The notes under the pieces: model-generated
The model's input: only the letters and a program-made list of their open reading frames with translations
Database searches by the model: none
Told to the model about the DNA's origin: nothing
Shown here: piece by piece, positions 10,526 to 20,508 of the stretch
Layout: every line of letters starts with the position of its first letter
Numbering within the stretch: the stretch's first letter is position 1
Source: Thioalkalivibrio paradoxus
Lineage (GTDB): Bacteria; Pseudomonadota; Gammaproteobacteria; Ectothiorhodospirales; Ectothiorhodospiraceae
Direction: 5' to 3'
Length of the DNA: 64,000 nucleotides
Assembly (NCBI GenBank): GCA_011390565.1
Contig: JAABSC010000003.1
Span: forward strand, 62,001-126,000
Position numbers and translations under genes: made by a program

Positions 10526-11632
10526 TCAGGGCGAGATCGGAACGACTCGCCAGCCATCGCTGTGCGTGAATTCCCGGGCCGTGAAAACCCAGACGACCAG
10601 CTTCTTCCCGCCCCAGTATTCCGGGTTGCGCTGAGCCCGCCGCAGAAGATTGATGCGTGCCGGTGTAGCCCCGGAACCGCGGACCGCGACGAGATCCACC
10701 GGAAAACCCAGTTCCAGAGCCAGCTGGTCCGCCAGCCCGGCGCCCTGGGCGTGCATGTCGCCACCCGCCTGGAAGACCAGGTTGTGGCTGTCCCCGAGCA
10801 GAATCAGGGGACTCTCGGGGTCCGGCTGGACCGGTTCGGCCCTGCCCGGCCCCGGCTGCTCCACGTGGCGCAAAGATACCGTCTCGCGCTCGACTCCCGC
10901 GTCGTCGAGCGCGGTCCACAGGTCGCCGCTGATCTGCCGCGTGCGCCACTCCGACGCGTACGCTTCGGTGGTGGACGGATCGTACCAGGGCATGTCCCTG
11001 ACGATCCCCGAGATGGCGTCCGCCGCAACCACGATACCCGGTCCGCACCAGTGCGTGTCCTGCCGGCAGTACATCGGCCCCCGCTCGCTCTCGCGCTGGC
11101 TCAGGAATACATCCGTCAGATCAAGAACGCTCAGCCCCTCGGCCCGCAGCCGATCGTAGAACTCGCGGTGGGCGGCATCCAGCCTTTGCGGTGGATCTCC
11201 GAAACCGGAATCCGCATCCAGCCGGTCCGGATAAACGATGGCCTTCGGCGGAACGGGCACCAGCAACAGATCGACACCCGCCGCTTCCAGCTGCGCATGA
11301 AAATCGAGGATCGCCGGCAGCGGATCGGCGAACTCGAGGTTGCGCGCCCGGCTCGCGCCCGCCGCCTCGGCTCCCCAGAACGTCCCGGCGGCGACGTGCG
11401 CCAGCTCCTGGTCGAAAAACAGCCAGCCGTCGGTTCCGGGCACGGTCATCCCGCCCCGGTTCTGGGCCGATTCCGCCAGATCCGCAGCCAGTGTCCGCAG
11501 TTGCTGAACCTGCGGCTCCCCGGCATTCGCGGCGGCTCCGACGCAAACGGCGATCAGGACCAGCATCGCGCGCAGCGCCAGGCCCCGCGTCCGAAACCCC
11601 GTCTGTCTCCTCGCGCTTCCCCTTGTGTGCAA
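10526..11632 (-). CDS. AlgX/AlgJ-like SGNH polysaccharide O-acetyltransferase
   Basis: A 368-residue exported protein. The start is a TTG at 11632, supported by a strong GAGGAGG site five bases upstream. A signal peptide follows (MLVLIAVCVGAAANAG). The AlgJ/AlgX signatures are present: GTDGWLFF near the N-terminus, the Asp-His pair in CRQDTHWCG, and the nucleophilic serine in LILLGDSHNLVF. Such proteins transfer acetyl groups to sugars in the periplasm, working with the MBOAT protein encoded upstream. It follows the second AlgJ-like gene after 113 bp. The polysaccharide acceptor is not identified by the neighbourhood. Confidence 0.85.
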   Translation of the reverse strand: MHTRGSARRQTGFRTRGLALRAMLVLIAVCVGAAANAGEPQVQQLRTLAADLAESAQNRGGMTVPGTDGWLFFDQELAHVAAGTFWGAEAAGASRARNLEFADPLPAILDFHAQLEAAGVDLLLVPVPPKAIVYPDRLDADSGFGDPPQRLDAAHREFYDRLRAEGLSVLDLTDVFLSQRESERGPMYCRQDTHWCGPGIVVAADAISGIVRDMPWYDPSTTEAYASEWRTRQISGDLWTALDDAGVERETVSLRHVEQPGPGRAEPVQPDPESPLILLGDSHNLVFQAGGDMHAQGAGLADQLALELGFPVDLVAVRGSGATPARINLLRRAQRNPEYWGGKKLVVWVFTAREFTHSDGWRVVPISP

Positions 11633-11745
11633 CGTGTCCTCCTCGGTGATCGGCCATCGCAGCTTCCGGCCAGAAGCCGACAGTTTGTACTGAACCCCAC
11701 CGGATCCGACCGTCGGCCGGGACGTTCATCCGCACCCTGTCCCTA

Positions 11746-13455
11746 CTACAGGCCCCATTCACCCCAGACAGGTTCCACCAATTGCAGTTCGAAGTCGTCG
11801 AGTTCGCTCCGGTTGATGCCTTCATAGGCGTCCGCGACCGCATCCCACGACCGAAGCCTGAGGGTGACCTCGTCGCCGATGCGCAGTCGCGCCGCGGGTG
11901 TCCAGACATTCTCACGCATGCCCCAGGTGTACACGACCGCCTGCGGGTCCTCCAGGGGTGCGCCGTCGCTCTCGAGTTCGACCAGGTGCAGACTCATGAC
12001 CTGATCGGCATACGGCACCGTGCCGGGACGCGGGACGGGCGAGACCGCGGCCACCACTCCCTTCACCATGAGGGTCTGCCCTGTTTCCGGCGCGAGAAAC
12101 CGCGCGGGCAGCGGCTCGCCCAGCGTGAGATCGATGACTTTCCAGTCGCCGACCGCCAGTTCCCGGGACGCGAACTGGTAGATCACGACCCGCTTGCCGT
12201 CGAGCCGGTCCCGCCCCCTGGCCAACTCTCGGGCCAGCGCTTCGCGCGTCGCGAAGGCGGCCTGGTCGTTGCGCGCGATGCGGTCCACGGGCCGCTGCAA
12301 GGCAAGGCCGAGATGCTCCGCAAAGCCGGCCGCCTCACCCCAGCCCATCGCCTCCAGGGAAAAGATATTGCTGAAACTGTCCCCAAGCAACAGAACGTCG
12401 GCATCCGGATCCGCTCGCCACAAGTCGCCCCGGCGGTCCCGCACCTGCCGCACGACCACCGACTCTTCCGGGAAAACGCGCTGTCCGGCAGGAAGATCCA
12501 GCATCCGGGTGATGTCGCCGACGTTGAGCACCTGCTCCTCGACGGCCTCGTAGCCGGCCGGACGCGCCCGGGGTTCCAGGCCGTGTTCGAGAAGAAACGC
12601 CGCCAGAGCGACCGAGACCCGCTCCATGGACTCGGGTCGCCAGTGGGTATCGGTGGCGAGATACTGGAAGGCGCCGGTCTCCTCCTTCGCCTGCATGAGG
12701 AACGGAATGGGGTCGAAAACGAGCACCCCACCGTCCTCCAGATCGTCGATGAACCTCCCGAACGAAGCGTTGTTGAGTGGCGCCATCGGGTCCAGTGCTG
12801 CAGAGAACTGCTCCGGGTGAATCGTGGCCTTGACCGGAGTCGGCACCAGTACGAGCTGGATGTCGCGGGACGCGAGCTGACGATTGAAATCCAGGATGGC
12901 CACACGGGGGTCCGGCTGCGGAGAGGGCCGCCAGGATTCCGCCGCGACGGCGCGACGAGCAAGCGGCCCTGATTCCAGAAATCCGGGACCGGTCAGATAT
13001 TCGAGACCCGGACGGAAGAACAGCCAGCCGTCCCGCCCGACGAGCGCCTGTTCGTTGCCCGCACCCAACCGCGCGAGCGCCTGCTGCATCCACGGGCGCA
13101 CCCTCTGACCCAGCGCCGAGGCATCCTCGAGGTCGTCCTCGAAACGATCCATCTCGCGCAACAATGTGCGATTGGCCACCAGAATCCGCGCGAACCACGG
13201 TCCTTCGGCGTTCTGAAATTCGTTCCGGACCTCGGGTATGGCCGATAGCAGATCCAGCACGCGGGGTATCCACGTGGGACGCTCCCCTTCGACGAAAGCG
13301 CGCAGGTCATCGACTTTCTGACCCAGCGGCATCAGTCCGATCAGCAGGACAAAGGCCAGGGCGACGAACCACGCCGTCGTACGCGAGATCCGGGTCACGC
13401 CCACCTGATCGCGCGCCTGCTTTTCCCGGTGTGCCTGAAGATCGAAGTCAGCCAT
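11746..13455 (-). CDS. AlgJ-like (DHHW/SGNH family) O-acetyltransferase with C-terminal extension
   Basis: A 569-residue protein with one N-terminal membrane anchor (TAWFVALAFVLLIGLMPL, about residues 28-45). The catalytic module has GRDGWLFFRPGLEYLTG, the LATDTHWRPESME Asp-His motif and the serine motif LLLGDSFSNIF. After about residue 420 an extra beta-rich region (GQTLMVKGVVAAVSPVPRP, LRIGDEVTLRLRSWDAV) is not part of the usual AlgJ. Its start lies two bases after the stop of the MBOAT gene, showing translational coupling. It probably moves acetyl groups from the MBOAT protein to a periplasmic glycan. Confidence 0.87.
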   Translation of the reverse strand: MADFDLQAHREKQARDQVGVTRISRTTAWFVALAFVLLIGLMPLGQKVDDLRAFVEGERPTWIPRVLDLLSAIPEVRNEFQNAEGPWFARILVANRTLLREMDRFEDDLEDASALGQRVRPWMQQALARLGAGNEQALVGRDGWLFFRPGLEYLTGPGFLESGPLARRAVAAESWRPSPQPDPRVAILDFNRQLASRDIQLVLVPTPVKATIHPEQFSAALDPMAPLNNASFGRFIDDLEDGGVLVFDPIPFLMQAKEETGAFQYLATDTHWRPESMERVSVALAAFLLEHGLEPRARPAGYEAVEEQVLNVGDITRMLDLPAGQRVFPEESVVVRQVRDRRGDLWRADPDADVLLLGDSFSNIFSLEAMGWGEAAGFAEHLGLALQRPVDRIARNDQAAFATREALARELARGRDRLDGKRVVIYQFASRELAVGDWKVIDLTLGEPLPARFLAPETGQTLMVKGVVAAVSPVPRPGTVPYADQVMSLHLVELESDGAPLEDPQAVVYTWGMRENVWTPAARLRIGDEVTLRLRSWDAVADAYEGINRSELDDFELQLVEPVWGEWGL

Positions 13456-13457
13456 GA

Positions 13458-14915
13458 TCAGAATATGAAATAAATGAATGGGTTGTACGCCTGCGTAACC
13501 AGAACGGCCACCGAGAGCAGGAGCAGAAGAAGAAGCAGCAGCGCCTTGAGCGGACCGATGCTTCGCGTCCAGTCCCAGGTCTGCGGGAACAGCCAGGTCA
13601 CGAGGGCCGCCGCGATGAATGTGCCCAGGTAATACGGTTGGTAAATGATCCCGTCCAGGATCGCGGCCTCCGGACGAGCCTGAACGAGCCCGAACATCGT
13701 CCCGAGATAGGCAAGCGCGGACGGCAGATCGCTGCTACGGAAGAAAACCCAGGTGATCAGCAGAAGTACGAACGTCAGCGCGACCTGCATGGGTACCGGC
13801 AGCCAGTGGTACAGGCTCGCCCGCCCCCGGATCCGTTCCAGGCCGAGGAGAAACCCGTGCATTGCGCCCCAGAGCACGAAATTCCACGAGGCCCCGTGCC
13901 AGAGACCGCCGAGCAGCATGACCAGACCGAGGTTGATCGCGGTGCGCGTGGGCCCCCTGCGGTTCCCGCCGAGGGGGATGTAGAGATAGTCGCGAAGCCA
14001 GGTCGAGAGCGAGATATGCCATCGGCGCCAGAAGTCGGTGATCGAACGGGCGTGATACGGCGAATCGAAGTTCTTCGGAAAGACGAAACCGAGCATCAGC
14101 CCAAGCCCGATGGCCATGTCCGTATACGCGCTGAAGTCGAAGTAGATCTGGAACGCGTAGGCCGAAGCGCCGTACCAGGCCTGAACCATGGTGATGGAAC
14201 CGGCCTCGAAGACGCTGTCGGCAATTTTTCCACAGGGGTTGGCGAGCAGTATTTTCTTGGCCAGACCGAGACTGATGAAAGCCGCTCCGCGAGCGAACTT
14301 CTCGATCGTATGCGTGCGCTGCACGAGTTGGCTGGCCACTTCCCGGAAACGAATGATGGGACCCGCGACCAGTTGCGGAAACATCGATACGTAGCAGGCG
14401 AAATCGATGAAATTCCGCTGGGCCCTGGCCTGACCACGGTAGACATCGATCGAATAACTCATCGACTGAAAGGTGTAGAAGCTGATCCCCAGGGGCAGCG
14501 CGATCCGAAGAGCCGTGTCCAGCTGCAACGTCTCGAGGCCCATCCAGGCCAACAGGGCATCGTAGTTCTCCACCGCGAAGTTGAAGTACTTGAAGAAGCC
14601 CAGCAGCGACAGGTTGCTGACGATCGAGATCGCGAGGGCCAGTTTCTGCCGGCGGGAGCGCGGCCCGCCGGGTTCAAGCGCTTCGATCGCTTCGGGATCG
14701 CGGAAAAACCGGCGTCCGGCCATCGCCAGACCGCAGAAATAATCGACGACGGTCGACGCCAGCAGGATCAGCATGAACAGCGGATTGGCCCAGCCGTAGA
14801 AGGCATAGCTGAGCGCGGTCAGCCCGAGATGCTTCGCCCGTCGCGGCAGGGCGTAGTACAACAGCAGGGCCAGCGGCAGGAAGTAGAACAGGAAAAGATT
14901 GGAACTGAAAACCAT
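13458..14915 (-). CDS. algI: MBOAT family acyl transporter (AlgI-like)
   Basis: A 485-residue polytopic membrane protein with about 10-12 hydrophobic segments. It begins MVFSSNLFLFYFLPLALLL, the standard AlgI/DltB start. The MBOAT signature is clear: NFDSPYHARSITDFWRRWHI, GNRRGPTRT, and the conserved histidine in LLGGLWHGASWNFVLWG. These proteins pass acetyl groups across the inner membrane for polysaccharide O-acetylation. It is the first gene of a four-gene minus-strand operon (14915 down to 8391). No alginate synthesis genes such as alg8/alg44 are nearby, so the symbol indicates homology and not alginate production. Confidence 0.92.
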   Translation of the reverse strand: MVFSSNLFLFYFLPLALLLYYALPRRAKHLGLTALSYAFYGWANPLFMLILLASTVVDYFCGLAMAGRRFFRDPEAIEALEPGGPRSRRQKLALAISIVSNLSLLGFFKYFNFAVENYDALLAWMGLETLQLDTALRIALPLGISFYTFQSMSYSIDVYRGQARAQRNFIDFACYVSMFPQLVAGPIIRFREVASQLVQRTHTIEKFARGAAFISLGLAKKILLANPCGKIADSVFEAGSITMVQAWYGASAYAFQIYFDFSAYTDMAIGLGLMLGFVFPKNFDSPYHARSITDFWRRWHISLSTWLRDYLYIPLGGNRRGPTRTAINLGLVMLLGGLWHGASWNFVLWGAMHGFLLGLERIRGRASLYHWLPVPMQVALTFVLLLITWVFFRSSDLPSALAYLGTMFGLVQARPEAAILDGIIYQPYYLGTFIAAALVTWLFPQTWDWTRSIGPLKALLLLLLLLLSVAVLVTQAYNPFIYFIF

Positions 14916-15164
14916 GCGTAGCCCGGTGTCCTGCGCTCGAAAGGCTATGGGTCGGGTGCCGTGTATCGACCCGCGCGTGATGCCCGAATCGACACCGCCG
15001 GAATCCCGCGTTCATCCGGAACCCGGTCGCACTGGCGAAACAGAAGGACGCGGGCCTTCGTTGGCGAAGTCGAGGTTAACACCTCCGCGCGTCGTACTGG
15101 AGTCCGCCCGGGTGTCGCGACGCCGGGCGCGAAAACCACCCGTACCGCGTTGTATCGTACGCAG

Positions 15165-15644
15165 ATGACGATTTTGCTGTGGACCCTCGCGCTGGTCCTG
15201 GTCGTTGCCGGGATCGTCGGGCTCGTGTTTCCCGCACTGCCTGGCCCGCTGTTGCTGTTTGCCGGCCTCTGGCTGGCGGCATGGGCCGAGGGTTACCTGT
15301 ACGTCGGCACCGCGACGCTGATTTTTCTCGGGATTCTGGCGGCAGTGGCCACGTTGGCGGACTTCGTCGCCGGGGCTTTCGGCGCGCGGCGCTACGGCGC
15401 CTCGGGCCGCTCCGTCACCGGGGCCGCACTGGGAGCCGTGGTCGGCCTGTTCTTCGGTCTTCCCGGGCTGCTGCTGGGACCGTTCATCGGCGCCCTGCTC
15501 GGCGAACTCTCCGCGCGCCGGGGCCTCGTGGCCGCCGGTCGCGCGGGCTGGGGCGCCACGATCGGGCTCGTGCTCGGCACGGCCGCGAAGGTTGCGCTGG
15601 GGGTCACGATGCTCGGCGTCTTCCTGCTCGCGCGATTCCTCTGA
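15165..15644 (+). CDS. DUF456 family small membrane protein
   Basis: A 159-residue, very hydrophobic protein with four or more membrane segments. The DUF456 hallmarks are GLVFPALPGPLLLFAGLWLA near the N-terminus and the glycine-rich GAALGAVVGLFFGLPGLLLG and FIGALLGE in the middle. The family has no established function. The ATG at 15165 was chosen because the first membrane segment starts at once. It is divergent from the algI-like gene (249 bp gap) and convergent with glnS (30 bp), so it is probably transcribed alone. Confidence 0.88.
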   Translation: MTILLWTLALVLVVAGIVGLVFPALPGPLLLFAGLWLAAWAEGYLYVGTATLIFLGILAAVATLADFVAGAFGARRYGASGRSVTGAALGAVVGLFFGLPGLLLGPFIGALLGELSARRGLVAAGRAGWGATIGLVLGTAAKVALGVTMLGVFLLARFL

Positions 15645-15674
15645 GCACCGGCAGCCGCCTGCAGCAGGCCATGC

Positions 15675-17363
15675 TCACCAGGACTGCGCGGAAAGTTTGG
15701 CCCAGGTATCGCGCAGGGTGATGGTCCGGTTGCACACCAGGTGACCCGGCGCGCTGTCCCGGGTGTCGATGCAGAAATATCCCTCGCGCTCGAACTGGAA
15801 GCGGCTCCCGGCAGGCGCCTCGGCCAGCATGGGTTCCACCACGGCCTGCAACGTCACGAGCGATTCCGGGTTCAGATCCTCACGCCAGTCGCGATCCTTC
15901 GCGGCGCCGGGATTGGGGACCTGGAACAGGCGGTCGTAGAGGCGCACCTCGGCGGGAACGCCGAGCCGGGCCGAGACCCAGTGAATCACGCCCTTGACCT
16001 TGCGCCCTTCCGGATTGGCCCCCAGCGTCGCCGGGTCGTGGCTGCAACGCAGTTCGACGATGGCGCCGGCGTCATCGCGCACCACGCGGTCACAGCGGAT
16101 CACGTAGGCATTGCGCAGACGCACTTCTCCGCCCAGGGTCAGCCGCTTGTACTTCGCGTTCGGCGCCACTTCCATGAAGTCGGCCCGGTCGATGTACACC
16201 TCACGGGTGAACGGGATGCCGCGGGTGCCCATGGAGTCGTCCTTGGGGTGATTGGACGCCACCATCGACTCGACCCGATCTTCCGGGTAGTCCTCGATCA
16301 CGACCCTGAGCGGGTTCAGGACCGCCATCGCGCGCGGCGCCGAAGCATCCAGTGCCTCGCGCACCGAGTTCTCGAGCAGCGCCATCTCGACCATGCCGTC
16401 GGACTTGGTGACGCCGATCCGGTCGCAGAAATCGCGGATGGCCTCGGGCGGATAGCCGCGCCTGCGGATCCCCGCGATGGTGGGCATGCGCGGGTCATCC
16501 CAGCCGTGCACATGACCCTCGGCCACCAGCTCGGTGAGCTTGCGCTTGCTGAGTACGGTGTATTCGAGATTCAACCGGCCGAACTCGTACTGGCGCGGAT
16601 GCGCCGGCACGTCGAGATTGTCGAGGAACCAGTTGTACAGCGGACGATGGTCCTCGAATTCCAGCGTGCAGAGCGAATGCGTGATCCCTTCCAGCGCGTC
16701 CGAGAGCGTGTGCGTGTAGTCGTACATCGGGTAGATCGGCCAGGCTTCGCCGGTCTGGTGATGCACCGCGCCGCGACGAATCCGGTACAGCGTGGGATCG
16801 CGCAGGTTGATGTTGGGTGAAGCCATGTCGATCCTGGCACGGAGCACGCGCGCACCATCCTCGAACTCACCCGCGCGCATGCGCCGGAACAGGTCCAGGT
16901 TCTCGTCCACCGAGCGCTCGCGATACGGGCTGTCGCGACCGGCCTCGGTCAATGTGCCGCGGTATTCGCGCATCTGTTCGGCGTCGAGATCGCAGACGTA
17001 GGCCTTGCCGGCGCGGATGAGGTCCTCGGCAAAACCGTAGAGCCGGTCAAAGTAGTCAGACGCGAAAAACAGCTCGCTCCAGCGATACCCCAACCACTGC
17101 ACGTCCTGCTGGATCGACTCGATGTACTCGACATTCTCCTTTTCGGGATTGGTGTCGTCGAAACGCAGATTGCAGGTGCCGTGGTAATCCTGCGCGATAC
17201 CGAAGTTCAGACAGATCGACTTGGCGTGCCCCAGGTGCAGGTAGCCGTTGGGCTCCGGCGGAAAGCGCGTGGCGACGCGACCCCCGTTTCTGCCATCGCG
17301 CAGATCCTCGTCGATGATCTGGCGAATGAAGTTGCTTGTGGGGGAGGTTTCCGGATTATTCAT
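15675..17363 (-). CDS. glnS: Glutaminyl-tRNA synthetase
   Basis: A 562-residue class I aminoacyl-tRNA synthetase of normal GlnRS length. The HIGH-type motif is HLGHAKS in [18 protein letters not shown], followed by the glutamine-binding FDDTNPEKE. The KMSKS equivalent is VLSKRKL. The beta-barrel anticodon-binding domain occupies the C-terminal 200 residues. The enzyme charges tRNA-Gln, one gene of which (CTG) is at 33.8 kb. A TATAAT box lies about 43-48 bp upstream of the start. The 5' side is followed by a palindromic repeat element. Confidence 0.97.
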   Translation of the reverse strand: MNNPETSPTSNFIRQIIDEDLRDGRNGGRVATRFPPEPNGYLHLGHAKSICLNFGIAQDYHGTCNLRFDDTNPEKENVEYIESIQQDVQWLGYRWSELFFASDYFDRLYGFAEDLIRAGKAYVCDLDAEQMREYRGTLTEAGRDSPYRERSVDENLDLFRRMRAGEFEDGARVLRARIDMASPNINLRDPTLYRIRRGAVHHQTGEAWPIYPMYDYTHTLSDALEGITHSLCTLEFEDHRPLYNWFLDNLDVPAHPRQYEFGRLNLEYTVLSKRKLTELVAEGHVHGWDDPRMPTIAGIRRRGYPPEAIRDFCDRIGVTKSDGMVEMALLENSVREALDASAPRAMAVLNPLRVVIEDYPEDRVESMVASNHPKDDSMGTRGIPFTREVYIDRADFMEVAPNAKYKRLTLGGEVRLRNAYVIRCDRVVRDDAGAIVELRCSHDPATLGANPEGRKVKGVIHWVSARLGVPAEVRLYDRLFQVPNPGAAKDRDWREDLNPESLVTLQAVVEPMLAEAPAGSRFQFEREGYFCIDTRDSAPGHLVCNRTITLRDTWAKLSAQSW

Positions 17364-17405
17364 GATGGAGGTTTTGCGCTGGGGTCCTGTCGAGCGGATC
17401 CGGGC

Positions 17406-17411
17406 ATTATA
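17406..17411 (-). promoter_or_regulatory. Likely -10 box of the glnS promoter
   Basis: Read on the minus strand the hexamer is a perfect TATAAT preceded by TGCG. It stands 43 bp upstream of the glnS ATG. No good -35 hexamer is seen at the expected distance, so the promoter would depend largely on this box. Confidence 0.5.
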
Positions 17412-17481
17412 CGCACGCCATGGTCATCAGCCATGGCCGCCAGCCGCCGCGACACGGAGCCCCGGATTAACGTGAAAAACC

Positions 17482-17569
17482 AGCCACGGAAAACACGGAA
17501 GAAACGGAAAAGAGCCTGAATTCGCTTCGTTTTCCGGTATGTCCGTGTTCTTCCGTGTTTTCCGTGGCT
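17482..17569 (+). repeat. Palindromic CCACGGAA-type element, copy 1
   Basis: An 88-bp interrupted palindrome whose outer arms read AGCCACGGAAAACACGGAAG and its reverse complement, with imperfect inner arms and a short non-palindromic centre. It is copy 1 of four in the window, with the flank GTGAAAAACC on its left and CTCGCCTTTTCGTCGTCAGG on its right. It lies between the glnS 5' region and the 3' end of the 114-residue protein gene. Confidence 0.85.
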
Positions 17570-17650
17570 CGCCTTTTCGTCGTCAGGGTGGTGCAGGGCG
17601 AAGTGACGGTGCCACCTCGGATCCGGAAACGGGAGCGCCCCGCGAGCGCC

Positions 17651-17995
17651 TCAGGGGCGCTGTATCAACCGATAGTCCCGAGTGCCGTCCGCGTAATCGA
17701 CGATCATCAGATCGGCTTGCGAGCCGGGCGTGAATGGCTGGCCGGTGGCCATCCAGAGCAGCCGGATCACACCCTCATCCGGGGTCTCCACGGAAACCCG
17801 AAACCAACGTGCGTCTTCATTTTCCCGCTCGACCGCGACCACCGGGACACGGACCACGTCGCGGCTGAGCACCTCCGGCGTGGACCAGCGGACATACAGC
17901 AGCGCACCCAGGACCACCAGCATCCCGATCGCTGCGATCGCGGCCCGCGTGTTGCGGATCGCGTGGGCCATCCGGTTCCAGAAGCCTGTGTCCAT
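17651..17995 (-). CDS. Single-pass membrane protein of unknown function
   Basis: A 114-residue protein that I do not recognise. One transmembrane helix is visible (AAIAAIGMLVVLGALLYVRW, about residues 18-37). It is followed by a predicted periplasmic beta-rich domain with WFRVSVETPDEGVIRLLW and FTPGSQADLMIVDYADGTRDY. The ATG at 17995 was chosen because the open frame upstream of it overlaps the divergent pgl gene and lacks protein-like composition. It is transcribed away from pgl. Confidence 0.7.
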   Translation of the reverse strand: MDTGFWNRMAHAIRNTRAAIAAIGMLVVLGALLYVRWSTPEVLSRDVVRVPVVAVERENEDARWFRVSVETPDEGVIRLLWMATGQPFTPGSQADLMIVDYADGTRDYRLIQRP

Positions 17996-18095
17996 GCCGC
18001 CGATTCTCGCCGAAACGCCGCAGGATGTGCCAGACGCACGTTCGCCCGTGCTCCGGTGTTGTAGCATGCACCGAACCGATTCCGGGAAACCCTGC

Positions 18096-18869
18096 ATGTC
18101 CCCGAAACCCGAATCTGCCCGTGCTGCCATGGAACGCGTCGGTCCGCTTCGCATCGCCGCGGACCCGGAATCAGTGATGGTCGCGGCGGCGGAGCGGATT
18201 GCCCAGCTGCTCACCGAGGCGGTTGCGGCGCGCGGTGTGGCCACGATGGCGTTGGCCGGAGGCAGCACGCCGCGCCAGGTCTACCGCCTGTTGTCGGCCG
18301 AACCGCACGATCGTGCGATTCCCTGGGAACAGGTACGTCTGTTCCTCGGGGATGAGCGCTGCGTTCCGGCCGATCACCCCGACAGTAACCAGCGCATGGT
18401 CGACGAATCGCTGCTGGCACGCCTGCCGCATCCTCCCGCGTTCCACCCGATGGTCTGCAACGGCCACGACCGCGAAGAGGCGGCGGCCCGCTATCGGGAC
18501 TGCCTCGCTCGCGAAGTGCCCGAGCATGCATCCGGCATCCCGCGGTTCGACCTGATCCTCCTGGGCATGGGCGACGATGCGCACACGGCGTCCCTGTTCC
18601 CGGGGACCTCCATCCTCGATGAAACCCGTCCGGTCGCTTCCGTGTTCGTCCCCGAAAAGGATTCCTGGCGGATGAGCCTGACGCTGCCGGTACTCAATAC
18701 CGCACGCCATGTCCTGTTCCTGGTCACGGGCTCGAACAAGGCGCACGCACTGACCGGAGTATTGGGCGGGGGGCCCGACCGGGAACGCCCCGCCTCTCTG
18801 GTGCGACCCGAGTCCGGGACGGTCGAGTGGCACGTCGACGCCGCAGCCGCGGCTCGGGTACCGCGCTAG
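18096..18869 (+). CDS. pgl: 6-phosphogluconolactonase
   Basis: About 257 residues from this ATG; alternatives at 18066 and 18129 would give 267 and 246. The DevB/Pgl signatures are visible: MALAGGSTPRQVYRLLS, VRLFLGDERCVPADHPDSN and LILLGMGDDAHTASLFPG. It hydrolyses 6-phosphogluconolactone to 6-phosphogluconate, the second step of the oxidative pentose-phosphate or Entner-Doudoroff route. It is convergent with zwf, whose product supplies its substrate, and gnd lies just beyond. No strong ribosome site separates the candidate starts. Confidence 0.93.
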   Translation: MSPKPESARAAMERVGPLRIAADPESVMVAAAERIAQLLTEAVAARGVATMALAGGSTPRQVYRLLSAEPHDRAIPWEQVRLFLGDERCVPADHPDSNQRMVDESLLARLPHPPAFHPMVCNGHDREEAAARYRDCLAREVPEHASGIPRFDLILLGMGDDAHTASLFPGTSILDETRPVASVFVPEKDSWRMSLTLPVLNTARHVLFLVTGSNKAHALTGVLGGGPDRERPASLVRPESGTVEWHVDAAAAARVPR

Positions 18870-19011
18870 TGGACCATCCGGGACGTTCGGGGCCCTGCGC
18901 GCCGGAGCAAGGCGGGCATGTGCAGGAATAGCCGACCTATTGCAAACGTGCCCTACGCAGCTCCCGCGTGTCCGGCGCAGCGATCGGATACCGAACTTTC
19001 CGCATGGCTCA

Positions 19012-20505
19012 CTAGATGTCTTCGAATTCGATGTGCTGCCGCCATTCGTCGATCTCTTCGTCGAACAGGCGGCGACTCTCCCGGGGCCCCCAGCTGCCCG
19101 CCGGGTAGGTGTGGATGAAGTCCCTTTCCACCGACCAGGTTTTCAAGACCGCATCGACGATTCGCCAGGAATATTCCACCTCGTCGTAGCGCAGGAACAG
19201 CGAACGATCACCTTCCATGATGTCCAGGAGCAGCCCCTCGTAGGCGCCCGTGGCCGCCTCTGCCGGGACCGCCAGTCCGGTATCGAGACGGACCTGCTGG
19301 GTTTTCATTTCCAGCCCCGGCTGCTTGGCCGTGAGTTGAAGGCTGATCCGTTCCTTTGGCTGCACCCCGATCGCGAGCCAGTTGCGTTGTATGTTGTGCA
19401 TCTGCGTGCCGCGAAACAGCTGCAGGGGCGGCTGCCGGAAGCGGATCATGATGTGCGAGGCCCCCTCCGCCATGCGTTTGCCGGTACGCAGATAGAACGG
19501 GACACCACGCCAACGCCAGTTGTCCACGTATAGCTTCATCGCCGCGTAGGTCTCGGTCACGCTGTCCTGGGGCACGCCCTCCTCTTCCAGGTAGCCCCGG
19601 ACCCTCTCGCCATTGACGGTGCCGGCACCATACTGGGCCCGGAAAGACTGGGCCCGCACCGCGCCGGGGGTGATCGGCCGAACGGACTTGAGGACCTTCA
19701 CCTTCTCGTCGCGCAGATCCTCCGCGGCCATCGAGGCCGGTGGCTCCATGGCCACCAGTGTGAACAGTTGCATGAGATGACTTTGCAGCATGTCGCGCAG
19801 CGCGCCCGCGCCGTCGTAATAGGGGGCGCGGCTACCGACGCCGAGGGTCTCGGCCTGGGTGATCTGCACGTGGTCGATGAAATTGCGATTCCACAGGGGT
19901 TCCAGCATCAGGTTGGCGAACCGGAAAACCAGCAGGTTGCGCACCATCTCCTTGCCGAGGTAATGATCGATGCGGTAGATCTGCTCCTCGTTCAGAAAAC
20001 GGGTGAGGCGCCGCTGCAGCGACTGGGCACTCTCCAGGTCGTAGCCGAAGGGCTTCTCGATCACCACACGTCGCCAGTGATCATCCTCGGTCAGCAAACC
20101 CGTGCGACTCAGGTTCTCGGTCACCACGCCGAACTCCGCCGGACGGATCGCGAGGTAAACGGCTAGATTGGATGGCAGATCCCTGCGCTGATTCAGCCAT
20201 TCGGCGAGCTCGCCGTACATATCAGGCCGGGTGATGTCACCCTCGAAATAGTCCTGACGCGCCTCCAGTCGCTGCAGCACATCGGGGTCGACGTCGCCCC
20301 GGACCTGGCCGCGCAGCATGCCCCGCATCTCCTCGAGCCAACGCCCGCGGTCCCAGGGCCGGCGCCCGGTGGCGACGATGCGGCAGCCCTCGGGCAGTCG
20401 ACCGGCGGCTTCCAGGTGGTACAGCGCGGGCATCAGCTTGACCCGGGAAAGATCCCCGGTGGAGCCGAAAATGATCAGGGTGCAGGGTGCAATGCGCGCA
20501 TTCAT
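19012..20505 (-). CDS. zwf: Glucose-6-phosphate 1-dehydrogenase
   Basis: A 497-residue protein of standard length. The coenzyme site begins [20 protein letters not shown] and the catalytic motif RIDHYLGKE is intact, along with [11 protein letters not shown]. It oxidises glucose-6-phosphate to the lactone with NADP+. It starts only 3 bp after the gnd stop, so gnd and zwf form an operon read on the minus strand, converging on pgl. The three genes supply NADPH and pentoses. Confidence 0.97.
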   Translation of the reverse strand: MNARIAPCTLIIFGSTGDLSRVKLMPALYHLEAAGRLPEGCRIVATGRRPWDRGRWLEEMRGMLRGQVRGDVDPDVLQRLEARQDYFEGDITRPDMYGELAEWLNQRRDLPSNLAVYLAIRPAEFGVVTENLSRTGLLTEDDHWRRVVIEKPFGYDLESAQSLQRRLTRFLNEEQIYRIDHYLGKEMVRNLLVFRFANLMLEPLWNRNFIDHVQITQAETLGVGSRAPYYDGAGALRDMLQSHLMQLFTLVAMEPPASMAAEDLRDEKVKVLKSVRPITPGAVRAQSFRAQYGAGTVNGERVRGYLEEEGVPQDSVTETYAAMKLYVDNWRWRGVPFYLRTGKRMAEGASHIMIRFRQPPLQLFRGTQMHNIQRNWLAIGVQPKERISLQLTAKQPGLEMKTQQVRLDTGLAVPAEAATGAYEGLLLDIMEGDRSLFLRYDEVEYSWRIVDAVLKTWSVERDFIHTYPAGSWGPRESRRLFDEEIDEWRQHIEFEDI

Positions 20506-20508
20506 GGC

